Positions 1 through 13,345 are shown, counted from the first letter of the stretch. The stretch: DNA of 64,000 nucleotides from Brugia malayi (GCF_000002995.4 NW_025062475.1:310001-374000), one strand, 5' to 3'. Numbers and translations: made by a program. The notes: generated by a model from the letters alone, not told the origin.

Positions 1-18
1 ATTCTATTTCACTGAACA

Positions 19-3000
19 ATGCCAATATTCTGTGTAATACCAAATTTAATACGTCTAAAAACACCTGGCCTTGTTGTACTACCATTTATTTTAATATCAT
101 TATTTTCATCTACAACAATTTATATTATTTTATTAGCATGCACTACAACTGCAGCATCATCTGCTCTATCATTAACACTAATTCAATCATCAACTATTCT
201 TCTGCCAATTATTGTTATTTTCATCTTTCTTGTTGTTTTATTTGCAGTGAATCAAAATCATGAAGATGAGTTAAATTCCATAAAGGAACGATATGAAAAA
301 CAGGTATGTATATGATTAGACTTTTTTTTTTAAATTAATTAATTAAATAAATATTTAATCAATTCGTAATGAAAGTGTTATTTTATGTTTTTAATTAATT
401 AATTAATCCGTAATGAAAGTGTTATTTTTGTAGAGTTAGGTATGCTATGATTTGCTTTTTTATTTTCTAATTTTTTTTTTTTTTTTTTTCAAATTTATTC
501 ATAATTAAAGTCTTATTTTATGGTGATAAGTATGTGTGATTAAATTTTCTTTTATTTTCCAATTTTTTTTTTTTTTCTTTGAATTAATTCATAATGGATA
601 TGTTATTTTATAGAATTAGGTATGCTATAATTAGCTTTTTTATTTTCTATTTTTTTTTAATTAATTAATTTATAATGAAAGTATCATTTTATAGTGTTGT
701 AACTGAATTTAGATAAAAATTGAAATGAATTTTTTTTTTTTTTTTAAATTAATAAACATTACTTTATACAAAATATAATATGTTTATTTTAATTTTACAT
801 TTACCATATATATTTATGATTTCTTTTCATTTTCTTCTTATATTTAACAATGAATTTTTTTATTAGTTATTTCCAAAAAAAAAAAATTATTAAAAACACA
901 TTTCTGTTTCTCATTAATTTATGATGAAAGTATTATTTTATTATGATAATTAATAAAATTATAATGAATTTAGATAAAAATTGTTTTTAAATTAACATTT
1001 ATTAAAATAATCATTAAATGACTATAAAATGAATTAAACTAATATAAAATAAACTATTTATTAGCTCATTTCAAGTGAAAAAAAACAAAAAAGAGTCAAA
1101 TATTAGTTAATAAAATAATTGACTAATGCTAGTTTTGAAATATTTTTATCTGTTTAAAATGATCAAACATTATACAATCCTTCTTTGAATGCTCCATTTA
1201 TGATAGTAATTTCGAAAAATGACCCAAACAATCTCAATTTCAAGATACGATCATTCGTACTTTATCAGAGCCATATATATATATATATTTGGCCTAATTT
1301 CTAGGCAAACAAAATGTATTATTGTTTGAGAAAAATATCACAAATTTAATTTTTTTTTAATCTACTATAAAATATTTTTGTATTCAAAATGAATGAAAAA
1401 TTTTTGGAAGAAATTAAGCAATTAAGCATAATTAATTAAAGATTTTATGAAAGTTACAATTTATTTATTTTTTTTTTTCATTATTCTTTACTAATGTTTC
1501 ATTTGTGTATAATTAATTTAAATTTCACAAATATTTATTTGAAATTTTATGATAGCTATTATTTTATATAATAAGAGAAATAAGATTAATTAAATATGCT
1601 TAAATTTTTTGTAAATATTTAAAAAAATATATATATGTATGCTTAAATTGTTCAAAAATAAATTGAAAAAATTATATTTAAATCAAAAAAAAAAAAAGAA
1701 ATAAACTATTATGAGAGTAATTCAATAGATTAAAGGTTGCTATATTGAGCAGATGGATATGATTGAACGAATATTTTCTTAAAAGTAATTTCTAGATGAA
1801 TGACTTGTCGGATGGATCAAAGAAAAGTTTTATTGTAGTTTTAATCATCTAAAGATACTAACTAATAGGTTCATTCACATATGAACTGCATGTGAGTTAC
1901 AAAATTTAGAACAATAACTATTTAATTTATAAAATACTCATAAATTTTATTTTTCATTTCATTTTTGTATTTTTGAAAAAATTGACATTAACTTTTATTT
2001 TATTTATTTATTATTCATTCATTTAATTACTTAAATTTTATTATTTGCTTAAATTTTTATTACTTTTAACTATTTTCATTAATTATTTTATTTTTGCTTA
2101 AAACATTCTTTTGTTTAATTCATAATAAAAATTATTTTCTACAATTTATTCTTCTTAAAAAGAATTTTTTTTTTTTTTTAACTTTTTCTTTACTTTTATG
2201 CAATATATCAAAAAAATAAACAAATATTATTAATACTTGCATTTTTGCAACTTTTTTGTTATTTTGCTGAAAAATTCATAAATTTTTAGCATAAAATGAT
2301 AGTAACATTTAGATACTCGATTTCATATTTTATAGATTTGAGAAAAAAAGTTAATAATTTTAATTAATTGATTAATTAATTTATGTATTTATATATATAT
2401 ATTTTGAAATCGTTGACAAATTTTTTATTATTTTTATGATATTTCAAATTATCTATTTTATCAATTGAAATTTAACACTTAACACTTATATTTGATGCTT
2501 AGTAAATTGAAATTATTTGCATTTGTTATGATAAACACTTGGTGATATCTCAGAATTAATAAAATATTCCTAAACATTTCTTTTTTCTTCTATTTATTGT
2601 TAGTTTAAATTCTTTTTTAAATTTTAATTAGATAATCATTGTATGGAATATTTGTTAATTTTTCAATAATAAATTACAAATTAATGATATTTATTTAATT
2701 TTATTTTAGTTAGCAGAATGTAATGATGAATTAATGCGAACATTAGATGAACAACGTTGCATTCATGAGGCGGAAATTGAACGCCTTAGCCGTTCCAATC
2801 AAATTCAATGCGCTAATTTGGATAGTAAATTAGCGGAAGCGGAAAAAGTTTTGGAAGAACTCATCCGAGATAAGAAAAATCTTGAAGCAACACTAAGTAA
2901 AGATACAAATGAAAAAGTTGCGGTAAATTTCTTTTTTTTTTTTTTTTTTTTGTAAATCAGTTTAATTTTGAATATTTTAAGTTGTATAAATAATTTTTCA

Positions 3001-5478
3001 CATCTTTTTTTTCTGCATTTCTTTTTATAAATTGATAGAAAGAAATAATATAAAACGATTTATATATTTTTTTTATTAAAAATTTGATTCATGCATTCGA
3101 TACTTTTGAATTAAAGCGAAAATAATAGAAACTTATGATATATAATTGATGTATTTCGATTAATTTACAAATTTCATTTGTAATTTTAGTTAATTGAAGG
3201 TTTAAATTTTTAGGAATTATCAAAAGAAATTAGCAGCTTAAATACAGCATTGGAAATTAAATCAACAGAAATTAAAACGCTACGACATTCAAATGCAAAA
3301 TTGCAATTGAAAGTGGAAGAGATACCACTAAAAGATATTGAAATAAGCAAGCTAAAGCATCGTGTTCGAGAATTAAAAATATTGGTAGATCAAAAAACTA
3401 ATACGGAAAAGTATGTAATCAATATTCGAGAATTGTATAATTAATAATTAGTTCATTAATTAGATTATTTAAGTTTAACATTACAAAAGTTATGCTAAAT
3501 TCATCAAAAATTAATTTATTTTTTAAAATTTTAATTTTTTTTTTTTTTTTTTTTTGCAGAGTTTTGACATCGAAATTTGAAGAGTTACAACGTTCTGCGC
3601 GTAATCAAGCGGTAATGTCCGAATCAATGCTAAAAGAAAATGATTTATTGCGATACAAAATTGAGGAAATGGAATCGTCTACATCTGAGGGTGAACCAAA
3701 CTCTGTTAAAACTAATTGTGCAATGTAAGCTATGGAAATTTTAATTTTTTAAGTTTCTTTCTTTTTAATGCAATTTTATTAATTTTAAATATATTTATAA
3801 AAAAAATTTTTGATAAATAATCTAAAGTTGCTAGTTTTATCTATTGAATAATGTAAAAATATATTCATAGGTATCACTTTTGCAATTTTTTTTTTAAATG
3901 AAACAGAAAAAGCTTGAATTTAAAAATGATTTAATCATTTTTAGAAAATATCGTAGTCCACAATCATTGAATGTTTGTTCAACTCGTTTATGTCAAAGTG
4001 AACGACGTCCTATTTCTTCCACTATTCCACATCGATCTTCACAATCACGTATGAATTAATTTTAGAAAATAACTCATTTTTGAATTGAAGTTTAAAATTT
4101 TTACAAATAAATTAATGAACTGATCATAAGTTAGTTTATATTCTATTTTTGATTTGTAATTGTTTAATTTCATAATATGCGAGAAAGTGTGCTTTCATTC
4201 TTTGCGACGTATCTTGCGATATTCGCATCATTAAATCTTTCGTCAATTTTCTATGCTTTTTCAATCTTAGATACTGATAATAGTAATAATTAATAGTGAT
4301 AATAATAATAATAATAGCAGTAACAATAGCCATAATAATAAATTAATAACAATAATAGTGATCTTAAGATAACAACAATGATAATAATAAATAATAACAG
4401 TAAATTAATAATAATAATAATGATAATAATAAACAACGACAACAACAAATAATAATAATAAAAAAATAATGATAATAATAATAATAATAATAATAATGAT
4501 AATAGTAAGGACAATGATTGATAATAATAATTAATAATGACCAATTTTATATTAAACTGAAAAGTGCTAGAAAAGAAAAAAAAAGAAATTTACAACAAAA
4601 AAATAAGAAAATGAGGTAAAAATAAATTCTACTATTCCATAACTTAAAGGGAAAAATAAATTTAAAAAAAAAAAAAAGAAATATCTAGAAAAACAAAAAA
4701 AAAAAATCCTAGATAATTAATAATTTATATAATTTAGATGGTGATGTGATGACTCGTTCAGTGATTTCATTATACCTGGAACAAGGTCGTAATCGATTTA
4801 GTAAAGGAAATATTGATACCACCATTTATACACCAGAAGGAACATTCATTGGTATATTACATCTTTCATTAATTTTTTTTTTTATATTATATAATTATTT
4901 TTATTATATTTATAAAATGTAAATTTATTTGTAGCAAAAGATCGTGGCTGTTCACAAAGGTTATCATTTGATGATGCACATGATGCAGATGATGAAGGAA
5001 CTCCTCGTCTGTAAGTTATCATTGTATCATTTAGATAAGCTGATAATTTAGATCAAAAAATAAATAAGTAATTAAATAAATAATGAGAATTAAGCTTAGC
5101 TACACGATTATATTTCATTATGAAAAGAGAAAAAACAAAGGCTTATTTTAAAAATTTTTAATTAAAAAATAAAACAGTTTTAACTTTTATTGTTAAAGAA
5201 ATAATTATTGAATGAAAAGGTGGTAATTTTCTTAAAAAAATTGCTTAGATTAATTTGACAAATTTATCATTTAAAATTTTACATTTGAATGTTCTAATTA
5301 ATACTATTTAATAAATTGCTAATTAAGAATATATTTTTTCGAATTACTATTTAACATTTTATTTAATAGTTTTAGTACTCGAACAAATGAGCAATCATCA
5401 GTTACCGGAGGCAATAATTATCACGAAACAGCATCAAGAACAACGGGCACTGTAATTGATAGTGGTATTTCAGTTTGA
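19..5478 (+). CDS. MTUS/ATIP-like coiled-coil protein with hydrophobic N terminus
   Basis: Eight exons join in one frame to 420 aa: 19-303, 2710-2922, 3214-3410, 3560-3724, 3945-4048, 4738-4851, 4935-5010, 5370-5478. The ATG at 19 follows an in-frame TGA at 13-15, so this exon starts there. Residues about 16-80 hold two strongly hydrophobic stretches (likely membrane segments). A long charged coiled coil of roughly 200 residues follows, then a Ser/Thr-rich tail ending DSGISV. The segment ALEIKSTEIKTLRHSN, a KFEELQRS-type heptad and an ENDLLRYKIEE stretch followed by SPQS resemble the conserved C-terminal coiled coil of MTUS1/ATIP proteins, which bind microtubules or the AT2 receptor. That family link is my reading by eye. 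The last intron has alternative acceptors 6 nt apart (exon start 5370 or 5376). AATAAA lies at 5827-5832. An upstream exon beyond the window is possible. Confidence 0.6.
340..960. repeat. Degenerate tandem repeat in intron 1 of the MTUS-like gene
   Basis: A motif like TAATGAAAGTGTTATTTTAT followed by a T-rich tract and GGTATGCTATGATT recurs about every 60-120 nt (near 368, 410, 500, 590, 675 and 920) with many substitutions. It looks like an old, diverged local tandem array within the 2.4 kb first intron (304-2709). The rest of this intron is AT-rich with no other structure I can support. Confidence 0.5.
4280..4545. repeat. Imperfect AAT/TAA trinucleotide microsatellite
   Basis: About 265 bp of (AAT)n/(GAT)n units with scattered substitutions, located in the intron between exons 3945-4048 and 4738-4851 of the MTUS-like gene. 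Long low-complexity open frames over it are artefacts of the trinucleotide period. Confidence 0.8.
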
Positions 5479-6754
5479 ATTCAAATATCTCTCTATCATT
5501 GATCTCGTCTAAAAATTTAGTTTTTTATTTTTTATCAATTATTAGTTTTTGAAAGTGTAAATAATTCCTCAAAAAAAAAAAAAAAAAAAGAAAAAAGAAG
5601 AATGTTTTGCAAAATTTCATCTAAATCTAGATCATTTTTTTCTCTTTTCTAGTTTCATTTTAAATCTCGTGAAATCTCAGGAACAATTACGAATTGTTTT
5701 ATTTTTTGACACTATACTTTATGATGGAAATCTTTGCATTCATTTATTTTTTTTTTTTTTTTTACAACCATCAAAAGTAGTAATAATTTATTAGTGTCAG
5801 ATATGCATGCATTCATTGAATGCATTAATAAATTTAAAGTTGAATTTGGAATTTAGATTTTTCAAAATAATAATAACAATAATAGTAGTAAGAATTCACC
5901 AGAATTATTTTTAAGTTTAAAGAATTATGCTTAACATGTACTGTTTGAGTTTTTCTAAAAGAAAGTTAAATACGAGAAATTATTGTTTCTGAAATATTTT
6001 GAATAGAGCATATTTAACTGTATTCTTTTTTTTTTTTTTTTTTAATAATTAGCAAATTTTTCGCGTCTTACACTACAAGCATGGATGTTTTTTTTTTTTT
6101 TTTTTAACTTTTTTAAAAAGAGATAAATTACCTCTTCGTTAGTTATAAGCACAAATAGTGATGTGAATTCCTCGGCTGCCAAAAATGCCTCTATTTTGAT
6201 TGATTTATAGTATTAATGTATTATTATGTAACTAGCTGTTCATTGTATGTGTAATGGATTTTGTTTTCTTTTTTTTTTTTTTTCTTTACATCACTGTAAA
6301 CATATTTTTTTTCTAGCAAAATTTTAGCTGTTACATTCTTCACTGAGCAACATCGCAACATCACAGCATCGTCGTTCATTGACCAATTGACATAAGGTGA
6401 AGCAATTAAATAAGTGATAATTCAATCCTCATAAAATACAAAAATTTAGTCCTGCCTGATACGTTAACAAATGAGCTGAAAACATTTTGCTTCATTGCAA
6501 TTCAATGTAAGATTACTATCAACAAATGTAACTAATATCTTTTAATATCGATTTGTTGCTGATTGTACAGAAAATTGACCAGCTGTAATGGCTTTCCACT
6601 TTTTAATATCATTTTGATACAAACAATTTTTGACAAGATTAGATCAGAAAAGGAAAAGATTTTACTATCTACAATTGGTCAAATCTCACTGTATTCAAAT
6701 TGTGAGCTGAATAAATCTGCAATCCAATTCAATTTGCGGATGTATGTAAAAGAT
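5479..6754. other. Convergent intergenic region and 3' UTRs
   Basis: Lies between the stop of the plus-strand MTUS-like gene and the stop of the minus-strand TRMT44 gene. It holds the likely 3' UTR of the former (AATAAA at 5827-5832), several poly(T) tracts of 15-20 nt and no frame I consider coding. Confidence 0.6.
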
Positions 6755-9700
6755 TCAATGTTTGTAAGAACAATCTTCAGCTGATAATGGGCAACCATTT
6801 GGATGATATTTATGAAACCAACAATCCCTTGTCCTTAGTTTTCCTTCCACTCTTCGATTGCCTTCTTCAGCCCAATTACGTATTGAAACAGTGCCTTTAA
6901 CTATCTGAAATTAACTTGATCACTCAAAATAAGAAGTCGGAATTCTGCTCATTAAAAGACAAGAGTATAATTTACAGAATTCAATTTTTGCAACTGCATC
7001 TGTAAAGCTACAGGGATGGAAGGATCATATCAGCGCTATTTTTTTTTTTATTTCTATACTTAACAGAAACTGATCTCATTTGTGTCGTACTTTGAAAATC
7101 TGATGCTGATTTTTCAGAAATGTCTGCAAACCACCGTCTGAATTTCGAAGCTGCGCTTTTTCTTCCTCATTAAGTACATCAGCTATCTCTTTTAGGGAGC
7201 ATGACTGTTTTTCATGCCAATAGCTGCAACACATGATTTAATGTAATTGACTAATGTCAAGATCTACAACTCATACTTACCAATTTCTAAAACTTTGAAA
7301 AAGTTCAAAATCTATAATATAAAATTCTCAAATTTAAAAGCGTAAATATATATGTACACTGTTGCTTTGTCCGATGACAGTTCGAAGAAACGTTTGAATA
7401 TTTTTGTGGTAAGTGCCTGTTGAAAATCCCGAGAAAGTTTAGAACAATTTCTTATCTGAAATCAGTGGTTACGCATAGAAGCACTCTCTATTCAGTATGA
7501 AAATTGTATTTAATTAGTCAAGTACTAGCTGTGATCTACAAGTTTTAAAATTTTAATGGAAGTAATAATTCTCTTTCACATGTAACTTCATAAAGCAAAA
7601 AAAGTGAACTTTATAGATACCTCAGAAAAGTTCTATATTAAATCAAAGCGCAAATTACCCTTTCAATTTTCTCTCTTGGCACGAAATTTGGTAAACTCGC
7701 ACGCGTCAATATATTACTTATAACATTTTCCAGATTTTCTACTAAACCGCTAGCAGGTACTGTGCAAAGGAAACAATAGCGCTTCGTTGATGGAATTTTT
7801 AGCCGATCTTCTTCAACGCAGTAGCCTAACCTGAACATTTCCTTAGTGACTCAGAGTTTTTCAGAATAATTCACCGAAGAGGGAAAAATTGCTAGAAAAG
7901 TTTGTCATTATTGAATGTCAAATTTACCTCAAGCAGATACTGCGAATGAATAAAAGATAAGATGAATATAAACTAGCAGCAGCCATACCACACTTTTTTT
8001 GAAAACGGTTAAAAAAATCAAATGGACAACATGGTAATAAGAAAAAGTTACTTCTGGATCTGAAATTGATAGTTATAAGAAATTTCGAACATTCATTTTT
8101 GAAAATCAAGGATATCAAGAGATTTCAATAACTAGGAATAAATAAAATGGAAAAAGTGAACATTTTGGTATGATTTCTGACCAAAAATGAATGAATACAA
8201 GGATTCATCTTTGCTGGTTGACTGTAAAAATAAGCTTCATTAAAAATTTCAAGTTTTTCAGAAGAAACCTAGCAGCCATAATAGGTATCCAAGGTGTCAG
8301 CTCATCTGTGTGATTCCCAATAAGAAAATCGCTATCACTCAACAAATCTTCTTTTGGATTCAGTGTTTTTTCTTTCAAGTCAGTTCCAACAAATTTCGCC
8401 CATATTTTCCGTTGTCTTAAATCAATTCCATAACCATTTACCTATAAGCTTTTTCATTTAGTGAGACTCAAAACATTGGTTTTTGCAGCTGTGATCAAAA
8501 ATGGTAGTGGGAGATTCTTTTTATGAATTTTTTCTTCTAAAGAATTCAATAATTGAAAAAAAAAAGAAAAAATAATAAGAAACCTTCATCTTTTGCAAGA
8601 GATATACAAGTAAGCCATTACCACAACCAATATCACAAAATTTTTGTGGTAAAAAGCCTTTTTGTCGCCAGTAGACCTAAAATTCACTTTCCCAGTAGTT
8701 AGTTTAAAAAATGAGTCTATAAATGCTTTAACAAAGAAATTTCTCCTTACAATTAGATAAGCTGCAATAGCGCAGTCTTCATAAACAAATTTCTGTGGAT
8801 TCGTCCTTTCAGTCCAGGTCTAAAAAACCAAAAAAAAAAAAAGTTCAATAAATGTGGAATTTTGAAAAAAACAAACTAATTCAAATTTGGATGAGTACGA
8901 CTATATTACACAAAATCGATGATAGTAAGTACAAAATTTCAACTATTAGAACAGCAGAAAGACTTACTGCTGCAATTTGCTGGCCCCACTTATTTTTGAT
9001 TTCACAATAGACCTGGGAATAAAGTTCCATATTAATTAATCTGTGCGAAATTGTGATATCCTTCCGTTCATCAATTTCAGAAAACCATCTGGAAATACGG
9101 AACATTAAAATTTTTAGAAGTAAATCACAAGAAATCACAGAAACTCACTTCAATAAACGCGGAAATGCGACTTTCTGCAACCAATTATAATTAGTCGCAT
9201 TGTTACAGATGAAAAGGCTTAGATTCCTGAAAAAGAAAACAAAGCGTTACTAGTATTACTGAAAGCATTACTGATTAAACAAAAACACTCATTGTTATAG
9301 CTGTATAAATTAAACAGAAATGATACAAAATCATTCAAGCAACGTACCATTGCTGATCTGAGATTTCTTCCAAAGCAATACGGTATGGAAAAGAAATATG
9401 AGGATGTCGCTTCTCGTCCAATACATAAGGCCGAAATTCCACAACATATTCATCTAAACTGTACGATCTTAATTACTAATCATAACTATATATTTAACAA
9501 TTGATTTAAGCCGGTTCGAGATACACTGCATACAGCTTTTCTAACAAAAGATGCTCAGATCTTTGCCAATGCCGAAAATATTACGCCAACTGTAAAACTG
9601 AAAGCAAAATCCTATGGTGATCTCGGGCTCTTTAAAAACAAATTTTCAATTTGAATCTCGAAATTCCACTAATTCATTTCAACAATAATAAATTTCACTT

Positions 9701-10276
9701 AGAATGAATCCATCCTCAATTAAGACATATTTTATAATAAAAGGAGTGGGCCTAACCAAAAAGAAGCTTCATATGCGCAGGTCGAAAAAACATCGGGTGA
9801 TCTAGGAATGAATTTTCGAATTTCAACATTTTTCGAAAATACATGAGGTAATGTTAACATATTATCGTGCCTAGAATTCTGTTCATCTACTGACACAACG
9901 CCTAATAAACGCCTATTTACTGTATGACAACGTTCTTTCCATATGTGGATGACCTGAAAACTTGGCACATCGAGGCATTACTAGAATGAAGATTCAAAAG
10001 AATGAAAAACCAATATGTGAGCGTTCCACTCATCTTAAAACCTTAAATTTTCATTCATAATGATGTATATGCTTTGGTTTTGCATAAATGATCATTTATA
10101 ATTGCATGTCATTTAGAAAATGGAATTTGAAAATATTAGATCTACTTGGAAACCAGTAAGTCTAATACTGATCAGTATCGAAAGACGAAATAAATACATA
10201 CCTTTGCGAAAGCCTCCCTTACATCGAGCTCCGGCGATGTTAACAATGGAGCTGTAGCAGTTTTTGCAAAATCCAT
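6755..10276 (-). CDS. tRNA (uracil-2'-O-)-methyltransferase, TRMT44/METTL19 type
   Basis: Fourteen exons (5' to 3': 10202-10276, 9757-9953, 9546-9589, 9348-9453, 9149-9226, 8968-9088, 8751-8819, 8584-8676, 8269-8441, 7928-8059, 7659-7830, 7358-7455, 7091-7223, 6755-6904) join in frame to 546 aa. Family: SAM-dependent enzyme that 2'-O-methylates U44 of serine tRNAs in the cytosol. Seen: family motifs EFRPYVLDEKRHPH, TWTERTNPQKFVYED, the SAM-binding loop DIGCGNG at residues 245-251, GYGIDLRQRKIW, IGNHTDELTPWIP, LPCCPFDF and EEDRLKIPSTKRYC. The C terminus carries a CCCH zinc finger (C525, C535, C542, H546), as in animal orthologues. The ATG is 9 nt after a TTTTGCAG acceptor, which fits SL trans-splicing. 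Donors are standard GT; the 7358 boundary is the least certain because two donors are possible. The RRM gene lies about 550 nt upstream on the same strand. Confidence 0.93.
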
Positions 10277-10828
10277 TTCATACACCTGCAAAATAAAAGA
10301 ACAATTCCAAACAATTTACCACCACGAGCTGTTTGGAAGTTTCTAAACCTGAAATATAGCTATATCACGGTTTGCGAAGTTTCAAAGTGAAGAAAGCCAA
10401 ACACTGAGTTAGGCGCAGTTTATTAACTGTACACACTCCTAAATTTGGTTTTAAAAATTTAAAACGAACGAAAGTCGATGGAAAACTTTATGCGAATTGA
10501 GGATAAATTTTCCAAACACTATTGAGTACATATCTTTTCGGAGCAACATTCTGATAAGTGAAAGAATGATTAAATTTTGTTTTCCTGCTAAAATAAAAAT
10601 GCAGTAATGTCATGGGTTTATGAATATGAAATGTGCAACTCTTTCACAAAAATATGGTAGGATTAGAAATTGAAAACTATAACAAAAAAACTTTACAACC
10701 AAAGCGACAGCTAAAACATCCAACAAAAAAAAAAAAGAAATTCAGTCAGTGGAAAAAAGAGATACTTCAATACAAACACTGATCAAAACAAGGAATTTCC
10801 ATTATTACTACATTTATCACACCAAGTG
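10277..10828. other. Spacer between RRM gene and TRMT44 gene
   Basis: About 550 nt between the stop of the upstream RRM gene and the TRMT44 start, both on the minus strand. It should hold the 3' UTR of the first gene and the trans-splice or promoter region of the second. The TTTTGCAG just 5' of the TRMT44 ATG is the only clear signal. Confidence 0.5.
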
Positions 10829-12577
10829 TCAGGACCGATTATTAAACGGTTCGCTTGGCGTAGAATATCGTCGAACAATGTCGGAGGACGACGATATATT
10901 CCCATGCGGCAGTGGAATCCACTGTGATATTCCGGTTCCTACAGGATTTCCCGAAAGATGTGGACCTGAACAATCTATTGATTTAGAACTCCAAACGAAA
11001 GCAAGAACTAATCTTAAATTTTTATTGTCTTCCTAATTCATTCTGCATTGACTAATTTATTAGCATAGCAATTTCATATTCACTAACCAATCCCTTCTCT
11101 CTTACCACTTTTCTCTTTCCTCAAAAGCGATTCATCAGCTTAAGATATAAGCTGAAAAAACGGTCTTCTGAAATTGAAATAATGAATGACACTACCTGCA
11201 AAAGTACTACACTGTTTCTGCTTCTGACGTTGTGGCCCATAACCAGCAAGCTGGGAAGCACCATCTTCCTGGAATTGTTCATTAGGTAAAAGAGGCACCC
11301 AACTGGAGGTCGATGGCGGAGGCTGTTCAGCAGTTTCTCGTAACGGTGCAGCAACAGGTGGTGGTGGCGGAGGTGGTCGCAACAAGGCTAGTTCCGTAGA
11401 ATAATTTGCACGCAATTTTTTATCCAAATTACGTCGTCTTCTTCCTGCTTCTTCTTGCAGCTCTTCTTGAATTCGAGCTTCACAAACAGCTCTAACACGT
11501 TCCATTTGTTCCGCTTTTTTGAGATCTTCTCGTCGAATCACTTTTCGAACGAAAATATGGTAACCACCAATGCAATGTTCTCCAATATTTATACAACTAT
11601 CACACGATTCAACTTCGTTAAATGTAACATACGCAAAATACAATGACTTCTGAAATGATCCAGCAGCTCAATAATCCGGTATATCTTTGAAATTGTTTTA
11701 CAACTTCCTTCTTGTTGGCTCTTCTAGAGTGCCTTTGAGGTCGCTATGCCCACAATCTTTCAACTCCCATCTTAAATATAACAATCATAATTGAAGTTCT
11801 GAAATGTACTGCCTAGCAATCTTCCACTAAAATTAAACAAAATGAACCTCATTTAGTGTATCCACTGCACAATCAATACGGGCTATACCAAATTTTGAAA
11901 AATATTCCTCGAGTTCATCAATTGTAAGACGTGCACTAAGGTAGGAAACTAGGATTTTTCGTGAATTGACATACTTGACAATCGGATTTGAAGATACCTA
12001 AAATCGCTTATCCAATGAAATAACAAATATAAGAATATGTATGGAAACAAAAGAACGGCATCAGCTTTAATGATAAATTAGAAATGAAAGACACCAAACT
12101 AAATGAATTGACTAACGGCTTTGATTGGTCGCATTTCAATTTGTACACCATCTATTGAATGTGGCTGCGCTTCGAGGCACTCTTCACAATGATGATCCCA
12201 AACAAAACAAATAAATCCGTATCCTCGAGAACGCCTCGTATTCTCAAATTAAAGTGAGTTTTGTAAGCAATACAAGGAATAAATAAAAAAAAAAACTTGT
12301 CTAATCCATCAATGAACAGTTGATCAGCAATTAACCGATGCAAATGGATAATGAGTGAAAATGGAAATTGAAAAAAAGGACGGTAGCTGCATGAGCAACT
12401 TTGTTGTCAACTGAATGCATGTAAAACCTTATTAAATACATAACATACCTTATCAAACATGACAATGCATTCAGAAAGTGGACCCCATCTTGTGAAAAAT
12501 CGTTCAATATCACTTGTCGACGTTTTCAAATTCAATTTCTCTAACAATATTCTCCTTTCTTCCGGTATAATAGGCAT
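10829..12577 (-). CDS. Two-RRM RNA-binding protein (hnRNP-like)
   Basis: Six exons (12449-12577, 12117-12242, 11848-11997, 11705-11743, 11196-11649, 10829-10965) give 344 aa in one frame. RRM1 (about residues 9-86) has its RNP2 strand in RRILLEKLNL and RNP1 RGYGFICF at 49-56. RRM2 (about 98-180) has RNP2 KILVSYLSA and an RNP1-like SLYFAYVTF. A 39-nt mini-exon encodes the basic loop between its second and third strands. A charged helix follows, then a run of seven prolines and a Ser/Pro-rich tail. The ATG sits directly after TTTCAG, typical of an SL trans-splice site. RRM pairs bind single-stranded RNA, so a nuclear mRNA-processing role is inferred; I cannot name the orthologue. If the 11196 donor were skipped, the frame would read to a stop at 11140. 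The downstream exon keeps phase and makes a better tail, so I prefer the spliced form. Confidence 0.82.
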
Positions 12578-13345
12578 CTGAAACAAGCATCTATTCTCAT
12601 AATTAATTTAATATAACTGAATAGAGAAATTACTAACGGAAATTTTTTTTTTAAACGATATACCTAACCAAAAAATCATATCATGTAAGGCAATACTGCT
12701 AGGATAAGAAATCTCAAAGCTAAGAGAAACATCAGAAATCACCATCACAGAATTCTGAAATTTTAGATCGTTTAAACAAAACGTTAAGACAGGACAAAGA
12801 AAAGAAGAGATCTTGTAATACAAAGTAAACAAAATAAAATAACAAAGGTTAATGATCACATATCATTTTTGTACATGCGATTTCAATGCAACATTTTAAA
12901 ACGTTTAAAAAGGCCATACTTTGGTCAAAAACTTATAGTTCTAAGCTATTCAAACAGATTATCATGTGACGACAAAGTTGACAAAGTTAAACAGACATTG
13001 AACTGTAAAATTAACTTTGAGTTATATTAAGAAGAATAACACTGAACTGTTAACTTCTAGCAAGATGTAACACACAAACACACAAAAAAAAAAAAAAGAA
13101 AAACACGAAAACAATGCTGAATGATATTGATTGTGAGAGAATTTTGAGCTGTGACAGATGGTTGTTTCTGGAAGGGAATGCCTGATACATGGTATTTTGC
13201 AATCAGTGGTTGATTGTGAGGGCTTTGTGCATTTCGCTGTAAGCTTTTTTTTTTTGTCTTTATCAATTATTCTTTTATTGGATGTTTCTGTTTTCTTTTT
13301 TAATCTTTTGGTGTATGTTTTTGGATAATTTTTGATTTTTTATAG
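12578..13345. other. 5' flank of RRM gene, possible extra exon
   Basis: Divergent spacer upstream of the RRM gene. On the minus strand, about 13100-13226 is open after a CTTACAG acceptor and reads Gln/Asn/Pro/Ser-rich (RNAQSPHNQPLIAKYH...), so it might be an upstream coding exon of the RRM gene or a shadow. I see no donor that joins it convincingly. The remainder is AT-rich. Confidence 0.3.

Noticed and set aside
4136..4544. Minus-strand Tyr/Leu-rich open frames
   Set aside because: Product of the trinucleotide microsatellite in the MTUS-like gene intron.
10749..11036. Plus-strand open frame of 95 codons (MSEDDDIFPCGSGIHC...)
   Set aside because: The minus strand of the same DNA gives an exon (10829-10965) that joins in phase to the RRM gene with good splice sites and completes its frame, so the plus frame is a shadow.
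11140..11195. Unspliced C terminus of the RRM protein ending at 11140
   Set aside because: The donor GCAG|GTAGTG at 11196 and acceptor TTGTTCAG before 10965 keep frame over a normal intron; a 28-nt alternative intron to the AG near 11167 is too short.
12608..12859. Minus-strand frame upstream of the RRM gene as an extra 5' exon
   Set aside because: Joining its donors to 12577 creates a stop or a wrong phase; trans-splicing at 12577 explains the start better.
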